Assembly (NCBI GenBank): GCA_017961705.1 | Contig: JAGCWT010000153.1 | Span: 1 to 52,582, forward strand | Length of the DNA: 52,582 nucleotides | From: Treponema sp. | Lineage (GTDB): Bacteria; Spirochaetota; Spirochaetia; Treponematales; Treponemataceae | Direction of reading: 5' to 3' | Shown: piece by piece, positions 43,226 to 52,493 of the stretch | Layout of the letters: every line of letters starts with the position of its first letter | How positions within the stretch are numbered: the first letter of the stretch is position 1 | The notes under the pieces: model-generated | Told to the model about the DNA's origin: nothing | The model's database searches: none | What the model saw: only the letters and a program-made list of their open reading frames with translations | Position numbers and translations under genes: made by a program

Positions 43226-44074
43226 AAAACTAAAGTCAGCAGTATATTTCAGTTCATTCACAACTTCGCCGAATTTGCGTGAAACTGAATACTTGTAAAC
43301 CTTCTGGGGATTGCCTTTTGCGTCGTTGTTGTAAATTACGCGCTCAAAAAGGTTTCCCTGTCCGTCAAAAGACTGAATTTCCTTTACGGCACCAGTTGTC
43401 CTCTCGTAGACATAGCACTGCTTTGTGGATGGATGTCCTGCTCCTTCCCAAACTTCAACCTGGGAAATTTTTCCGTCATCCGTGTAGCGTGTAAGCGAAA
43501 TGCGGTCAAGACTTCCGTCTGCAAAATAGAGGAATTCTTCTACCGGGCGGCCTGTTGCGGGATCCAGCTTTGTTACTGTGCGCTCAAGAAGGGCTCCTGC
43601 TCCGCTGTAATATGATTCGGTTACTTTTCCTGCCTCGTACTTGTAGATTGTCTTACCGGCAAGAACGTTTTCTGCATTGTATTCTGATTCAGAGGCAAGG
43701 TTTCCGTCTGCGCCATATTCCTTTACAGACTTCCAAATAAGCTTCTGGTTTGCATCGTAGAAGCTTGAAGCCTCCAACTTACCAGCGGCATTGTAGGTGA
43801 ATACGGTCTTGTCCACCAGCATTTCCTTGTTTTCCGCAGAATCGGATGCTTTTTTTACGGTGTAGCTTGCAACTTCCACTTCCTTTCCGTTCTTGTATGA
43901 ATGGATATGCCTTACGGTAGGGGTGCGGAAATACTCCCCAAACTTTGAAATAACGGCATAATCCGTCTTTGTATAAGAATTTACGCGGGATGCAGGCACA
44001 ATACTTTCTGTGTCAAATGCAAAGACTGCACAAGCAGCAAAAGCTCCTAAAGCCAATAATATAACTTTCTTCAT
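43217..44074 (-). CDS. Secreted YD-repeat-like protein
   Basis: 285 aa from ATG 44074, which has GGAGG 7 nt upstream. Signal peptide ending FAFDT. The rest is a series of short beta repeats with patterns such as FTYNAAGKLEASSFYDANQKLI, YGADGNLASESEYNAE, TRYTDDGKISQVE and FDGQGNLFERVIYNNDAKGNPQ, typical of YD/MORN-like repeats in a small secreted protein. Probably periplasmic or surface. It precedes the structured leader and the LysM-type gene in the same direction. Confidence 0.65.
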   Translation of the reverse strand: MKKVILLALGAFAACAVFAFDTESIVPASRVNSYTKTDYAVISKFGEYFRTPTVRHIHSYKNGKEVEVASYTVKKASDSAENKEMLVDKTVFTYNAAGKLEASSFYDANQKLIWKSVKEYGADGNLASESEYNAENVLAGKTIYKYEAGKVTESYYSGAGALLERTVTKLDPATGRPVEEFLYFADGSLDRISLTRYTDDGKISQVEVWEGAGHPSTKQCYVYERTTGAVKEIQSFDGQGNLFERVIYNNDAKGNPQKVYKYSVSRKFGEVVNELKYTADFSFSN

Positions 44075-44164
44075 TAAAATTCCTCCGTTTGGCCTAAAAA
44101 CAATTATACTATACAATCGGTATTTTGTCTTTAGAGTATTAAGTAAAGAAGAGGGAAAACAATT

Positions 44165-45070
44165 TTACACTGAATTCCAGTCGGTGTTGTGGAGGATGTC
44201 TGTTGCCGCAAGACGTATTTTTTTGACCGTTTCGCTGCCACTTATCTGTGTTTTCTGAATAAAGCCTATGTCGTAGCAGCCAAGGGCATTTCCGGCACTG
44301 TGGCAGATAAAACCTTCGCGGTAGGGGCCGTTTTCAAGAACAATCTGGGGGACAAGGCCTATGCCAAGACCAAGGGCAGCAAGAGCCATAACCGCTTCGT
44401 TACCCTCCGCCTCTGCAGCAACTATCGGCTTAACATTCCGGCTCTTTATCCAGGAATCAAAGCGGGAACGGGCAAGACCAGCCTTTGGAAGGATAAGCGG
44501 AACAGATTCAACTATGTCCTGGGGACTGCCAGAAACCTTTACGTAGGGTCCTGAACTTCCAGCCGCAAAAACAAGGGGACTTTTTCTAACCGGAATGCAG
44601 TCAAAAGCATCTATACGCGCATCGGAAATGGCCGCAACAGCAAGCTCTGCCCTACCCTGCCTTATCGCATCAGGGGCAAGGGCAGGATCTCCTGTTTCCA
44701 CGCTAAGCCTTACTGCCGGGTACTTGGCATTCAGCCTCTTTACAAAGGGGGGCATTATTGTGTAGCAGGCAGTAACGCTGGCAAAGACGTGCAGGGTTCC
44801 CCTAACAAGGTTGTCCTTGTGCCTAAAGCCTTCAATAAGTTCATCGTGTTCGGCAAGGCATTTCTTTGCAAAAGCAGCAAATTTCTTTCCGTCTTCTGTT
44901 AAAGAAACATCGTGTCCTTCGCGGTCGCAAAGAGTAACGCCGGTTTCGCTTTCCAGACGGTTCACAAGACGGCTAAATGCTGAAGGGCTTAAGTTTACCT
45001 TTTGGGCAGACTTTGTAAAATGAAGGGTAGAAGAAAGTTCCAAAAAAGCGTTCAGTTCAAAAAAATCCAT
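44165..45070 (-). CDS. ilvY: LysR-family regulator, IlvY-like
   Basis: 301 aa. N-terminal winged helix (LNAFLELSSTLHFTKSAQKVNLSPSAFSRLVNRLESETGVTLCDR), then effector domain. LHVFASVTACYTIMPPFVKRLNAKYPAVRLSVETGD, GNEAVMALAALGLGIGLVPQIVLENGPY and CYDIGFIQKTQ match IlvY, which activates ilvC in response to acetohydroxy acids in enterics. No ilvC is in the window, so the target is open. The ATG follows the nth stop by 4 nt; GGGG and AAGGAC lie just upstream. Apparent last gene of metK-nth-ilvY. Confidence 0.75.
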   Translation of the reverse strand: MDFFELNAFLELSSTLHFTKSAQKVNLSPSAFSRLVNRLESETGVTLCDREGHDVSLTEDGKKFAAFAKKCLAEHDELIEGFRHKDNLVRGTLHVFASVTACYTIMPPFVKRLNAKYPAVRLSVETGDPALAPDAIRQGRAELAVAAISDARIDAFDCIPVRKSPLVFAAGSSGPYVKVSGSPQDIVESVPLILPKAGLARSRFDSWIKSRNVKPIVAAEAEGNEAVMALAALGLGIGLVPQIVLENGPYREGFICHSAGNALGCYDIGFIQKTQISGSETVKKIRLAATDILHNTDWNSV

Positions 45071-45074
45071 GTCC

Positions 45075-45743
45075 TTATCCCCTCATTCCTTTGGACAGGT
45101 TTCTGTTAAAAAGGCACAAGTCGCTAATTATGCATTCACCGCACTTGGGGGAACGGGCAGTGCATGTATAGCGTCCGTGCAGCAAAAGCCAGTGGTGGGC
45201 ATTCAGGAGGTATTTCTTTGGCACCCGCTCCAAAAGGGACTGCTCCACCTGCTCCGGGGTAGAACCAGAAGCAATGCCTGTTTTTGGACAAACGCGCAAA
45301 AGATGGGTGTCTACGGGCATTGTGGGCTTTCCAAAAACTGCGTTGAGTACAACGTTGGCTGTTTTTCTTCCAACGCCAGGAAGGGACATAAGCTCTTCCC
45401 TTGATTGCGGTATTTCTGAATTGAATTCTTCTATTAACTTTTTGCTTAGGGCAAGAATGTGGTCTGCCTTTGAATTGTAAAGCCCTATTGATTTTATGTA
45501 TCCGATTAAGCCGTCACGTCCCAGGGCAAGCATCTGATCTGGGCTTTTAACCTTTTTGTAAAGTGGAGCCGTGGCAGCATTCACGCTTTTGTCCGTAGCC
45601 TGAGCCGAAAGCACCACGCTTACCAAAAAGCAGTAAGGATTTGGCGCAAGAAGCTCAGGCTTTGGGGAAGGATTTTGCTGCTCCAGCCGGGAAAAGACAA
45701 CTTCCACTTCCCCGGCTGTCAAAAGTTCTTTTTGATTCTTCAA
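45075..45743 (-). CDS. nth: Endonuclease III
   Basis: 222 aa with a TTG start at 45743 and GAGG a few nt upstream; no in-frame ATG is nearer. NPYCFLVSVVLSAQATDKSVNAATAPLYK, LPGVGRKTANVVLNAVFGKPTMPVDTH (HhH motif with the catalytic Lys and Asp region) and the iron-sulfur ligands CTARSPKCGECIISDLC (C-x6-C-x2-C-x5-C) are complete. It removes oxidised pyrimidines and cuts abasic sites in base excision repair. Between metK and ilvY with gaps of 14 and 4 nt. Confidence 0.93.
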   Translation of the reverse strand: MKNQKELLTAGEVEVVFSRLEQQNPSPKPELLAPNPYCFLVSVVLSAQATDKSVNAATAPLYKKVKSPDQMLALGRDGLIGYIKSIGLYNSKADHILALSKKLIEEFNSEIPQSREELMSLPGVGRKTANVVLNAVFGKPTMPVDTHLLRVCPKTGIASGSTPEQVEQSLLERVPKKYLLNAHHWLLLHGRYTCTARSPKCGECIISDLCLFNRNLSKGMRG

Positions 45744-45757
45744 GTCGCCTCTAAAAA

Positions 45758-46939
45758 CTACTTTATCTCAGAAAGAAGGTCCTTTACCTTGTCCGTCTTT
45801 TCCCATGGGAATTCGCTACGGCCAAAGTGACCATAACTTGCGGTTGCGCTGTAGATTGGGCGCTTTAGGTCCAAAGTCTTAACGATTCCGCCTGGAGTGC
45901 AGTCAAACACCTTCTTTACAGCCTCAACAATCTTTGCTTCGGGAACTTTGCCGGTACCGAATGTTTCTGCCATTATGCTAACCGGGAAAGGAACCCCAAT
46001 AGCATAAGAAAGCTGAATCTCGCAACGCTCTGCAAGGTCTGCCGCAACAACATTCTTTGCAATGTAGCGGGCCATGTATGCAGCCGAACGGTCAACCTTG
46101 GAAGGATCCTTACCGCTAAAGCATCCGCCGCCATGCCTACCCATACCGCCATAAGTGTCTACAATAATCTTTCGTCCTGTAAGACCAGAATCTCCTACCG
46201 GGCCTCCAATGCAGAACTGACCGGTTGGATTTACAAAGAACTTTGTCTTTTCGTCCAAGAGCCCTGTGGGTTCAAGAACCGGCTTTATCAGCTTGGATAT
46301 TATAGTAGACTTTAGCTCGTCATAAGAAATGCCGGGGTCATGCTGCTGGGACAAAACAACAGTATCAATGTGAACAGGCCTGTGTCCCTCGTATTCAAGC
46401 GTAACCTGAGCCTTTGAATCCGGACGGAACCAATTAATTGAACCGTTCTTCCTAAGTTCCGCAGACTTAAGCATAAGCTTGTGGGCATAAGTAATAGGTG
46501 CAGGCATAAGCTCTTCTGTTTCCTTGCAAGCAAAACCGAACATCATGCCCTGGTCACCGGCACCCTGCTGTCCTGAATATTCAGCCAAGCCCTTGCCAAC
46601 AACACCCTGGTTTATGTCCGCAGACTGGTTGTGAATCATGTTAAGCACAGCCATTGATTTATAGTCCAGACCGTAATCCGGATTTGAATAACCTATTCTC
46701 TTTGCAACATTGCGAGCAACTTCCTGAATGTCTACATAAGCCTGTGTGCTTATCTCGCCGCCAACAAGAATCAAAGCCTGGCAAGCAAAAGTTTCTGCCG
46801 CAACATGGCTTTCCGGATCCTGGCGCAAGCATTCATCAAGAACGCCGTCACTAATCTGGTCGCAAAGCTTATCCGGATGGCCTTCACCAACGGATTCTGA
46901 GGTAAATAGATAATGTGTGGGATTTAAATTGTTGTCCAT
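45758..46939 (-). CDS. metK: S-adenosylmethionine synthetase
   Basis: 393 aa from ATG 46939 with AGGAGG 7 nt upstream. [43 protein letters not shown] and [33 protein letters not shown] match MetK. It makes S-adenosylmethionine from Met and ATP. No SAM riboswitch is seen in the short leader. Followed by nth with 14 nt, so co-transcription is likely. Normal length and intact motifs. Confidence 0.97.
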   Translation of the reverse strand: MDNNLNPTHYLFTSESVGEGHPDKLCDQISDGVLDECLRQDPESHVAAETFACQALILVGGEISTQAYVDIQEVARNVAKRIGYSNPDYGLDYKSMAVLNMIHNQSADINQGVVGKGLAEYSGQQGAGDQGMMFGFACKETEELMPAPITYAHKLMLKSAELRKNGSINWFRPDSKAQVTLEYEGHRPVHIDTVVLSQQHDPGISYDELKSTIISKLIKPVLEPTGLLDEKTKFFVNPTGQFCIGGPVGDSGLTGRKIIVDTYGGMGRHGGGCFSGKDPSKVDRSAAYMARYIAKNVVAADLAERCEIQLSYAIGVPFPVSIMAETFGTGKVPEAKIVEAVKKVFDCTPGGIVKTLDLKRPIYSATASYGHFGRSEFPWEKTDKVKDLLSEIK

Positions 46940-47014
46940 ATTGGACCTCCTCTTTAGCAAATTTTTTCCTCGCCTGCAATTTGGATAAATCAGCGAATAG
47001 AAATGTCTAAATAA

Positions 47015-47043
47015 AGTATAGGCAACTGTCACTTTTTATTCAA
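47015..47043 (-). promoter_or_regulatory. metK promoter
   Basis: Minus strand TTGAAT (47043-47038), 17 bp, TATACT (47020-47015). It would start transcription near 47008, leaving a leader of about 70 nt with AGAGGAGGTCC before the metK ATG. Confidence 0.65.
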
Positions 47044-47124
47044 GTAGTTTTTAATATTTCTCTTTAGGACGGTAACCTTTTCCGCTCTGCCATCCACGCT
47101 TTTTCTAAAATCGGCCTTCATGCC

Positions 47125-47216
47125 TTTCGTCACCGCCCTTCCGGGGTTCCGCGGGCCCCTTCCCGCTCCATTGCTCCGCAACGCACTGTCGTGCGCCCCT
47201 CCACGGCGGCGTAGGC
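47125..47216 (-). repeat. Dispersed GC-rich intergenic repeat, copy R6
   Basis: Minus-strand reading: TAAGCCTACGCCGCC flank, GTGGAGGGGCGCACGACAG, TGCGTTGCGGAGCAATGGAG, CGGGAAGGGGCCCGCGGAAC and CCCGGAAGGG. It lies in the 470-nt gap between metK and the threonine-synthase-like gene, which otherwise holds only their two promoters. Confidence 0.75.
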
Positions 47217-47355
47217 TTATTGCCTTCATTGCTTGGGGGTAACCAACCCTCCACGGCAACCACCACACGTCCCACCCCGATAATCTTGCTAACCTCAAAA
47301 TTGAACCTATTACATTCCATTTTTTTTCCAAAACCTAGAAATTTAGCTTTTCCCG

Positions 47356-47364
47356 TGTTATACT
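47356..47364 (+). promoter_or_regulatory. Extended -10 of the threonine-synthase-like gene
   Basis: TGT-TATACT (47356-47364), with no clear -35. The leader of about 40 nt carries AGGGAG before the ATG at 47410. Confidence 0.4.
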
Positions 47365-47409
47365 TTAAAGCACTTACAACAATCTTGCTGGGAAAACAGG
47401 GAGACTTTA

Positions 47410-48741
47410 ATGCGTTTTGAAAGTACACGCAACGAAAATAACAAGGCCGGATTTGAAGAAGCTCTTTTAAAATGTATGCCGGACGATGGCGGGCTTTACG
47501 TTCCTTACGAAAACGAAGATTTGCGCAACTGGATTTTATATGCAGACGAAAACACCTCTTTTGCAAACTTGGCGGGAACCCTTACATCTGCAATAATCAA
47601 CAAGGAATTCAGCCCTATTATTTGTGAAGCAATTGCCACAAAAGCCTTTCCATTTGAACCCGTAATCAAGCAGCTGGACGACCATCTTTTTTCCATGGAG
47701 CTTTACCACGGGCCAACCGGTTCTTTTAGGGACTTTGGCATTTCATACCTTGCCTCTGCAATGGAAACAATCCTAAGGATAAACGGAGCAACTTCCATTC
47801 TTTTGGATGCAAGTTCCGGGCCTCTTGGTTCATGTATGGCCAGTGCCCTGCGCGGTAAAAAGCATTTAAAATCCGTGCTCATTTTCCCCAGGGGTAAAAT
47901 CTGCGGCATGGACGAAAGCGATTTTGTCTGGAACGGAGGAAACATCTATCCAATAGAAGTGGACGGTACAGAAGCGGATTGCCACAACCTTGTAAGGGGA
48001 ATTTTTGCAGCCAAGGACCTTGTAAAAAAATACCATCTTACTGTTGCAAATTCTGCAAACATAGGCCGCCTTTTGCCACAGTCATTCTTTTACACATTTG
48101 CATTTACCCGCATAAAAAAGCATGTTACGGGTGACATTTTCTACGCAATGGAAGCCGGCAACTACGGAAACCTTGTGTCCGGTCTTTACAGCTGGCGCCT
48201 GGCCCTTCCGGTAAAGGGATTCATCCTTCCTTCAACCGCAAACCTATGCACAGACGCAAACGGAAAGGTAACCATCTCCGACAGCAGTGTTGCTTTTGAA
48301 AAGCGTGCTCCGGCAGACCCTTCAGACCCTTCCAACCTTGAGCGCCTTGAGCACATCTTTAAGAACTATTCGCTTATGCTTAGAAGCTTTGTCTACCCTG
48401 CAAAGGTTGACCGCGAGCAGACGGAAAAAGCCTGCAAAGAATTGTACATGAAGTACCATGTATATGCAGACGAAGACACAAGTGCAGCCTATGCGGCAAG
48501 CCTTTTGCGCAAGGACATAACAGAAGACTATGACGATTCCGTTGTTCTTATGATGAGGAATGCCCCTTCGCTTTCCGCAGATTTTATCAAGCACTGCATT
48601 GGCGAAGAGCTTACTGTTCCCGAAGAAATTCAGAAGGCATACAAGCCCATCCGTTTGGACAAGCCTGTAATCTCACCTTCCGACATTGACTACGTTACTT
48701 CTGTTCTAAATTCACTGAATCTTCTGAGGATTTTTTACTAG
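47410..48741 (+). CDS. Threonine synthase-like protein with altered active site
   Basis: 443 aa, aligning along its length with ThrC. LYHGPTGSFRDFGISYL corresponds to the PLP-lysine motif FHGPTxAFKDFG; the Lys (position 107 in E. coli ThrC) is Arg107 here (AGG at 47728-47730). The phosphate-binding SGDTG is SGPLG, GNFG is GNYG, and the C-terminal TAHPAKF reads NAPSLSADF. NSANIGRLLPQSFFYTFAF and FPRGKI are conserved. Without the Schiff-base lysine normal threonine formation is not expected, so it may be a pseudoenzyme or have a new activity. The frame is intact. The 3' end overlaps the convergent GH13 gene by 47 nt. Confidence 0.82.
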   Translation: MRFESTRNENNKAGFEEALLKCMPDDGGLYVPYENEDLRNWILYADENTSFANLAGTLTSAIINKEFSPIICEAIATKAFPFEPVIKQLDDHLFSMELYHGPTGSFRDFGISYLASAMETILRINGATSILLDASSGPLGSCMASALRGKKHLKSVLIFPRGKICGMDESDFVWNGGNIYPIEVDGTEADCHNLVRGIFAAKDLVKKYHLTVANSANIGRLLPQSFFYTFAFTRIKKHVTGDIFYAMEAGNYGNLVSGLYSWRLALPVKGFILPSTANLCTDANGKVTISDSSVAFEKRAPADPSDPSNLERLEHIFKNYSLMLRSFVYPAKVDREQTEKACKELYMKYHVYADEDTSAAYAASLLRKDITEDYDDSVVLMMRNAPSLSADFIKHCIGEELTVPEEIQKAYKPIRLDKPVISPSDIDYVTSVLNSLNLLRIFY

Positions 48742-51700
48742 CCTTAGAAGTCTTTGCCTTTGCAAGAACACGCTTCTTTTGCACAGGGCGGACGGCTTCA
48801 AGGAATTTCTCGCACTGGTACTCGGCACCTTCCTTGGCAGCAACGAGGGTGCGGTAGAGGCGGTGAATGTGCTCGCGCAAGATGCGTGGGCTGTACATGG
48901 AAACCGCTGCAAATGCATACCAAAGGGAAGACTCCATCTTTTCCTTGTTGAACCATCTTACGCCGTTAAAGTTGTTTGCACCGGTAAGTTCCCAAGAATA
49001 TTCGCCTTCAGTAAGAAGCCTTGCTGTTTCGTAAGTAGACTTAGCCTGTCCCGAAGCGCCAAAGTTAAAGTCGCGTATCCTCATCATAAGGAAGAGCTTC
49101 CTGAACGTAGACTTCATTCCTTCATCCTCAAAGCCTGCCTTGTTCAAAAGCTCTGTAAGCTTGCGGTTGTAGCCCCACTTTAAGCAGTTTGCGCTTCCCG
49201 CAGAAGAAACCATTGCAAAAGCCGCAAGTATTTCTGCCGCATTTTTGTTGGAATTGATTCCTTCGTAGAAAAGGTTGTCCGCATTGGCCTTTAGCGCAGA
49301 ATTGGAAATCTTGTACCTTGTAGAAGACGGGGACGATGTTGTGTTGTTTAAGCCCTGGCTTGCAGCTATTGTTCCTGCAAGATATTCAATCTGCTTGCAG
49401 AATGCATTCCACCGCTGCGCCGCTGTTGCCTCCGTTGCTTTTTTCCTAATCCTGGCTTCTTTTTGCGTTGGAGTCTTGTCTTTGTGGACAGGCTTAACAA
49501 GTTCCATTTCTGCCTTCTTTAGGTTAAAGCGTTCCTGTTCCTTGTTAATTTCTGCCTCTTGGGCCGCAAATTTGGATTCAGCTTCGTAGTATTCAAGGGC
49601 CTGCTTCTTTACCGCAGCAAAGATTTCTTCCGTAGTAATTCCCTCTTTTTTCTGGGCTTTAAGAACAAGCGCCGGTGTGCAAAGGGTAGAAAGCTGGCCA
49701 AAGAGTTCCGGGGTTGCAAACTTTGCAAGGGCAGCATACAAATCCTTGTAGCGGTATTCCTCCCATGCAACTTCAAGGTCTGGACAGCCGCCTCCGTTCA
49801 AAAGCTCGTTCAGCTTGGCATACTTGCCTTCAACCGTGTCCTCAACCTGCTGCACGTCAAGATAGACCTGGTATTCAAAGCCGTTGAGCGAGACAAACAT
49901 ACCCTGGTTGATAAGGTCGTCACTTTTGCGTACGTACCAGAGGCCACTCTTGTGTTCGCGGAAGATGCAGAAGTGGTCGCTGCCGTAGCTAAGTCCCACG
50001 CCTTCTGCAAGAGACCTGCTCCTCATTTCCTTGTCATTTTCTCCAGAGCCTACTTTTACCGCATATTCGCATGACTGCTTTATCCAGCCGGAAGCCCTTT
50101 CGTACTTGTTGTTGTAGAATACAATAGTGCGCTCGTTTCCGCATGAGTTTGAATAGGCAAAGATGTTTTCGTTTACAACGCCGTTGTTCCACACATCGTA
50201 GAACAAGAAGTTGTCCACGCCGGAGAAGAGATACCTCTTATGCATAAGGGGGAAGATGTCGTGCCAGTGGCGGCCAACAAGACCTTCGTCCGGCTGTTCG
50301 TCGCGGTAGGCACGGGTATATTCCATTCCGTACTTTTCTTCAAAGCCTTCTATCTGACCGTGACCAAACATTGGCAGACCAGGCATTGTTACCATAAGGG
50401 TACAAACGCCAAAGTACTTGTCTCCCTTGCCAAACTGGGCAACAGCTGTCTCTTCGTCTGGGTTGTTCATAAAGTTCACAAAGCGCTTTAGAACCTGGGG
50501 GTCAAATTTTATCGTGTTCTTAACCGTATCGCGGTACTTCTGGTTCTCTTCCTTCTTGAGCATGTTCATAAAGGCTGAATTGTAAACGCGGTGCATTCCA
50601 AGCGTACGGGTAAAGTAGCCTTCCATCATCCAGAATGCCTCTGCAAGCAAAAGCGTGTCCGGCATGTCCCTTGCGCAGCGGTCAACAACTTCCCTCCAGA
50701 ATTCATTTGGAATTGCGCTTTCAAACTGGTCTGTAGTAAGGGCATACTGGCTTCTTGTAGCTATGTCTCCACCATGACCAGGCTCCGGGTACCAAAGGCG
50801 GCGTATGTGCTTCTTTGCAAGAACCATTGCGGCATCAAAGCGGATAATCGGAAAGTTGGAGGCAACCTTCATAATCTGGTGGACAACCTCTTCCCTTGCT
50901 TTTTCATTCAAGAAGTCAATCTGGGCGGTGTCGTTCCAAGGCATACCAGTACCATCGTTTCCGTGGTAGATATAAGTTACGTCCCCAGTCTGATTGTCCA
51001 CGCGCTTAAAACATACGGCACAGTCGCTCTTTGAATAGTAGTGGTCTTCAAGGTAAAGGGAAACACGACTGTCCTGGCTCAGATTTTCCCCGGTAAAGGA
51101 ATACTGGGGATAAGGGCAATCCTTTCTTGTAATAAAGAGGTCGGGGTGCTCAATAACCCACTTGCCGTCCATACCTGTGTGGTTTGGAACCATGTCGCTT
51201 GCAAGACGAATTCCCCTCTGCCAACAGCGCTGCCTTAGGTTTATAAGTGCATCCCATCCGCCAAGGTTCCAGGCTATCTCGTAGTCGTAAAGAGAATATG
51301 CAGACGCAGCCGCTTCCGGGTTGCCGTTAATCTGCTTGATTCTTTTTGAAGCATAGCTTCTTTCCCAAAGGCCAATCAGCCAAAGCCCCGTAAAGCCCTG
51401 GTCACGCAAAAGGTCAAGCTCCTCATCAGGAATCTGGTCAAGGCGGTTAATCTCGCGCCCATACTTTTTGCTCAGCTGGAAAAGCCATACAAGAACCGTC
51501 TTTGCCATAAGAACAACCTTTGGCATCCATTCGCGGTCAGGACTGAACCTTTCGTACTCGCGCATAAGGTTTTCGTAGGAATAAGGGGCCATCTCCGCAT
51601 CCCCTCCGTTCGTTGGGTGCCAGGCAGCTTTTTCTTCCTCGCTCAAAGTGTCAATTCCTTCAAGAAGACGGCGCAACCATTCACCAAGCAAATCAGCCCA

Positions 51701-52423
51701 GTAGGTGCGTATGTAGTCCAACTGCCCCTTTAGCGAAGTTGGGGAAGCAACAACCGGTTCCTTTAGCATATTGATAAGGTCGTTGTTCTTGGGGCCAAAT
51801 TTGGGAAGGGTCAAGAAATATGCCTTTATCTGGTTCCATGTCTTTATGTAGTTTGCGTTAAGGGCAAGCTTCCTGTCGTCAAAAAGAATCTGGAAGGGAT
51901 GAAAAGCGGGATTTTCGTTGGCAAGATGAAGAAGTATCAGCTCCTCAAGAACCTGCTCGCGGTTGCTCCTCTGCTGCCTTGTACCAGTGTCGTAGGCGGA
52001 CTGCATAAGATAGTCCCAGTTGGTAAGCTGCTTCTGATATACTGCTGTCGGGGGAAATTCATCCATAAATTGCAGCAAAAGCTTGTCTATCTCGTCCTTG
52101 CCAAAAATTCTGTCCAATTCAAAAAGAAGGGTCTTAAAGGCGTTGGGGTCCTTGTCCCTCCTAAAAAGCATACAGACATAGTGGAAAATCTCGTCTATAA
52201 GCCCCATGGCGTTAAGGCTTCCCGCAGAAACCTGCTTTTCCTTTTCCCCACGGCTTACAAAAAGATCATTCAGCTTTGTCTGAAATTTCTGTACGGCCTT
52301 AAGGTTTGCAAAAATAACGTTGCCGCTAGAAGCAAAAAGTCCCTGGTCAAAATTGCACAAATCACGGACGTTGCGGCTCACGTGGAATTCATTATAAGAA
52401 ACGGGCCACTTTGTTTTTTCCAT
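48695..52423 (-). CDS. Very long GH13 alpha-amylase-family protein
   Basis: 1242 aa from ATG 52423 with AAGGAGG upstream. About 320 residues of helical sequence precede the TIM barrel (~330-740), which holds region I DMVPNHTG, region II IIRFDAAMV with the nucleophile Asp, region III LLLAEAFW with the general-acid Glu and region IV NFMNNPDEETA. The usual His of region IV is Pro, as in some maltosyltransferase-type GH13 members. An additional C-terminal half of ~500 residues includes a coiled coil (EYYEAESKFAAQEAEINKEQERFNLKKAEMEL) and a Lys-rich tail. No signal peptide, so it is cytoplasmic and may act on glycogen or maltodextrins. It overlaps the threonine-synthase-like gene at its 3' end. 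Confidence 0.85.
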   Translation of the reverse strand: MEKTKWPVSYNEFHVSRNVRDLCNFDQGLFASSGNVIFANLKAVQKFQTKLNDLFVSRGEKEKQVSAGSLNAMGLIDEIFHYVCMLFRRDKDPNAFKTLLFELDRIFGKDEIDKLLLQFMDEFPPTAVYQKQLTNWDYLMQSAYDTGTRQQRSNREQVLEELILLHLANENPAFHPFQILFDDRKLALNANYIKTWNQIKAYFLTLPKFGPKNNDLINMLKEPVVASPTSLKGQLDYIRTYWADLLGEWLRRLLEGIDTLSEEEKAAWHPTNGGDAEMAPYSYENLMREYERFSPDREWMPKVVLMAKTVLVWLFQLSKKYGREINRLDQIPDEELDLLRDQGFTGLWLIGLWERSYASKRIKQINGNPEAAASAYSLYDYEIAWNLGGWDALINLRQRCWQRGIRLASDMVPNHTGMDGKWVIEHPDLFITRKDCPYPQYSFTGENLSQDSRVSLYLEDHYYSKSDCAVCFKRVDNQTGDVTYIYHGNDGTGMPWNDTAQIDFLNEKAREEVVHQIMKVASNFPIIRFDAAMVLAKKHIRRLWYPEPGHGGDIATRSQYALTTDQFESAIPNEFWREVVDRCARDMPDTLLLAEAFWMMEGYFTRTLGMHRVYNSAFMNMLKKEENQKYRDTVKNTIKFDPQVLKRFVNFMNNPDEETAVAQFGKGDKYFGVCTLMVTMPGLPMFGHGQIEGFEEKYGMEYTRAYRDEQPDEGLVGRHWHDIFPLMHKRYLFSGVDNFLFYDVWNNGVVNENIFAYSNSCGNERTIVFYNNKYERASGWIKQSCEYAVKVGSGENDKEMRSRSLAEGVGLSYGSDHFCIFREHKSGLWYVRKSDDLINQGMFVSLNGFEYQVYLDVQQVEDTVEGKYAKLNELLNGGGCPDLEVAWEEYRYKDLYAALAKFATPELFGQLSTLCTPALVLKAQKKEGITTEEIFAAVKKQALEYYEAESKFAAQEAEINKEQERFNLKKAEMELVKPVHKDKTPTQKEARIRKKATEATAAQRWNAFCKQIEYLAGTIAASQGLNNTTSSPSSTRYKISNSALKANADNLFYEGINSNKNAAEILAAFAMVSSAGSANCLKWGYNRKLTELLNKAGFEDEGMKSTFRKLFLMMRIRDFNFGASGQAKSTYETARLLTEGEYSWELTGANNFNGVRWFNKEKMESSLWYAFAAVSMYSPRILREHIHRLYRTLVAAKEGAEYQCEKFLEAVRPVQKKRVLAKAKTSKASKKSSEDSVNLEQK

Positions 52424-52493
52424 TTAGAAATCCTCCTTAAACATGCAAGCAGGCACTTTGTAGTCTGTACCCAAATTAGAAAAATTAACCAAT

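Noticed and set aside
46940-47040. SAM riboswitch upstream of metK
   Set aside because: The leader is about 70 nt and has no four-way-junction motif or terminator; only a promoter and ribosome-binding site are seen.
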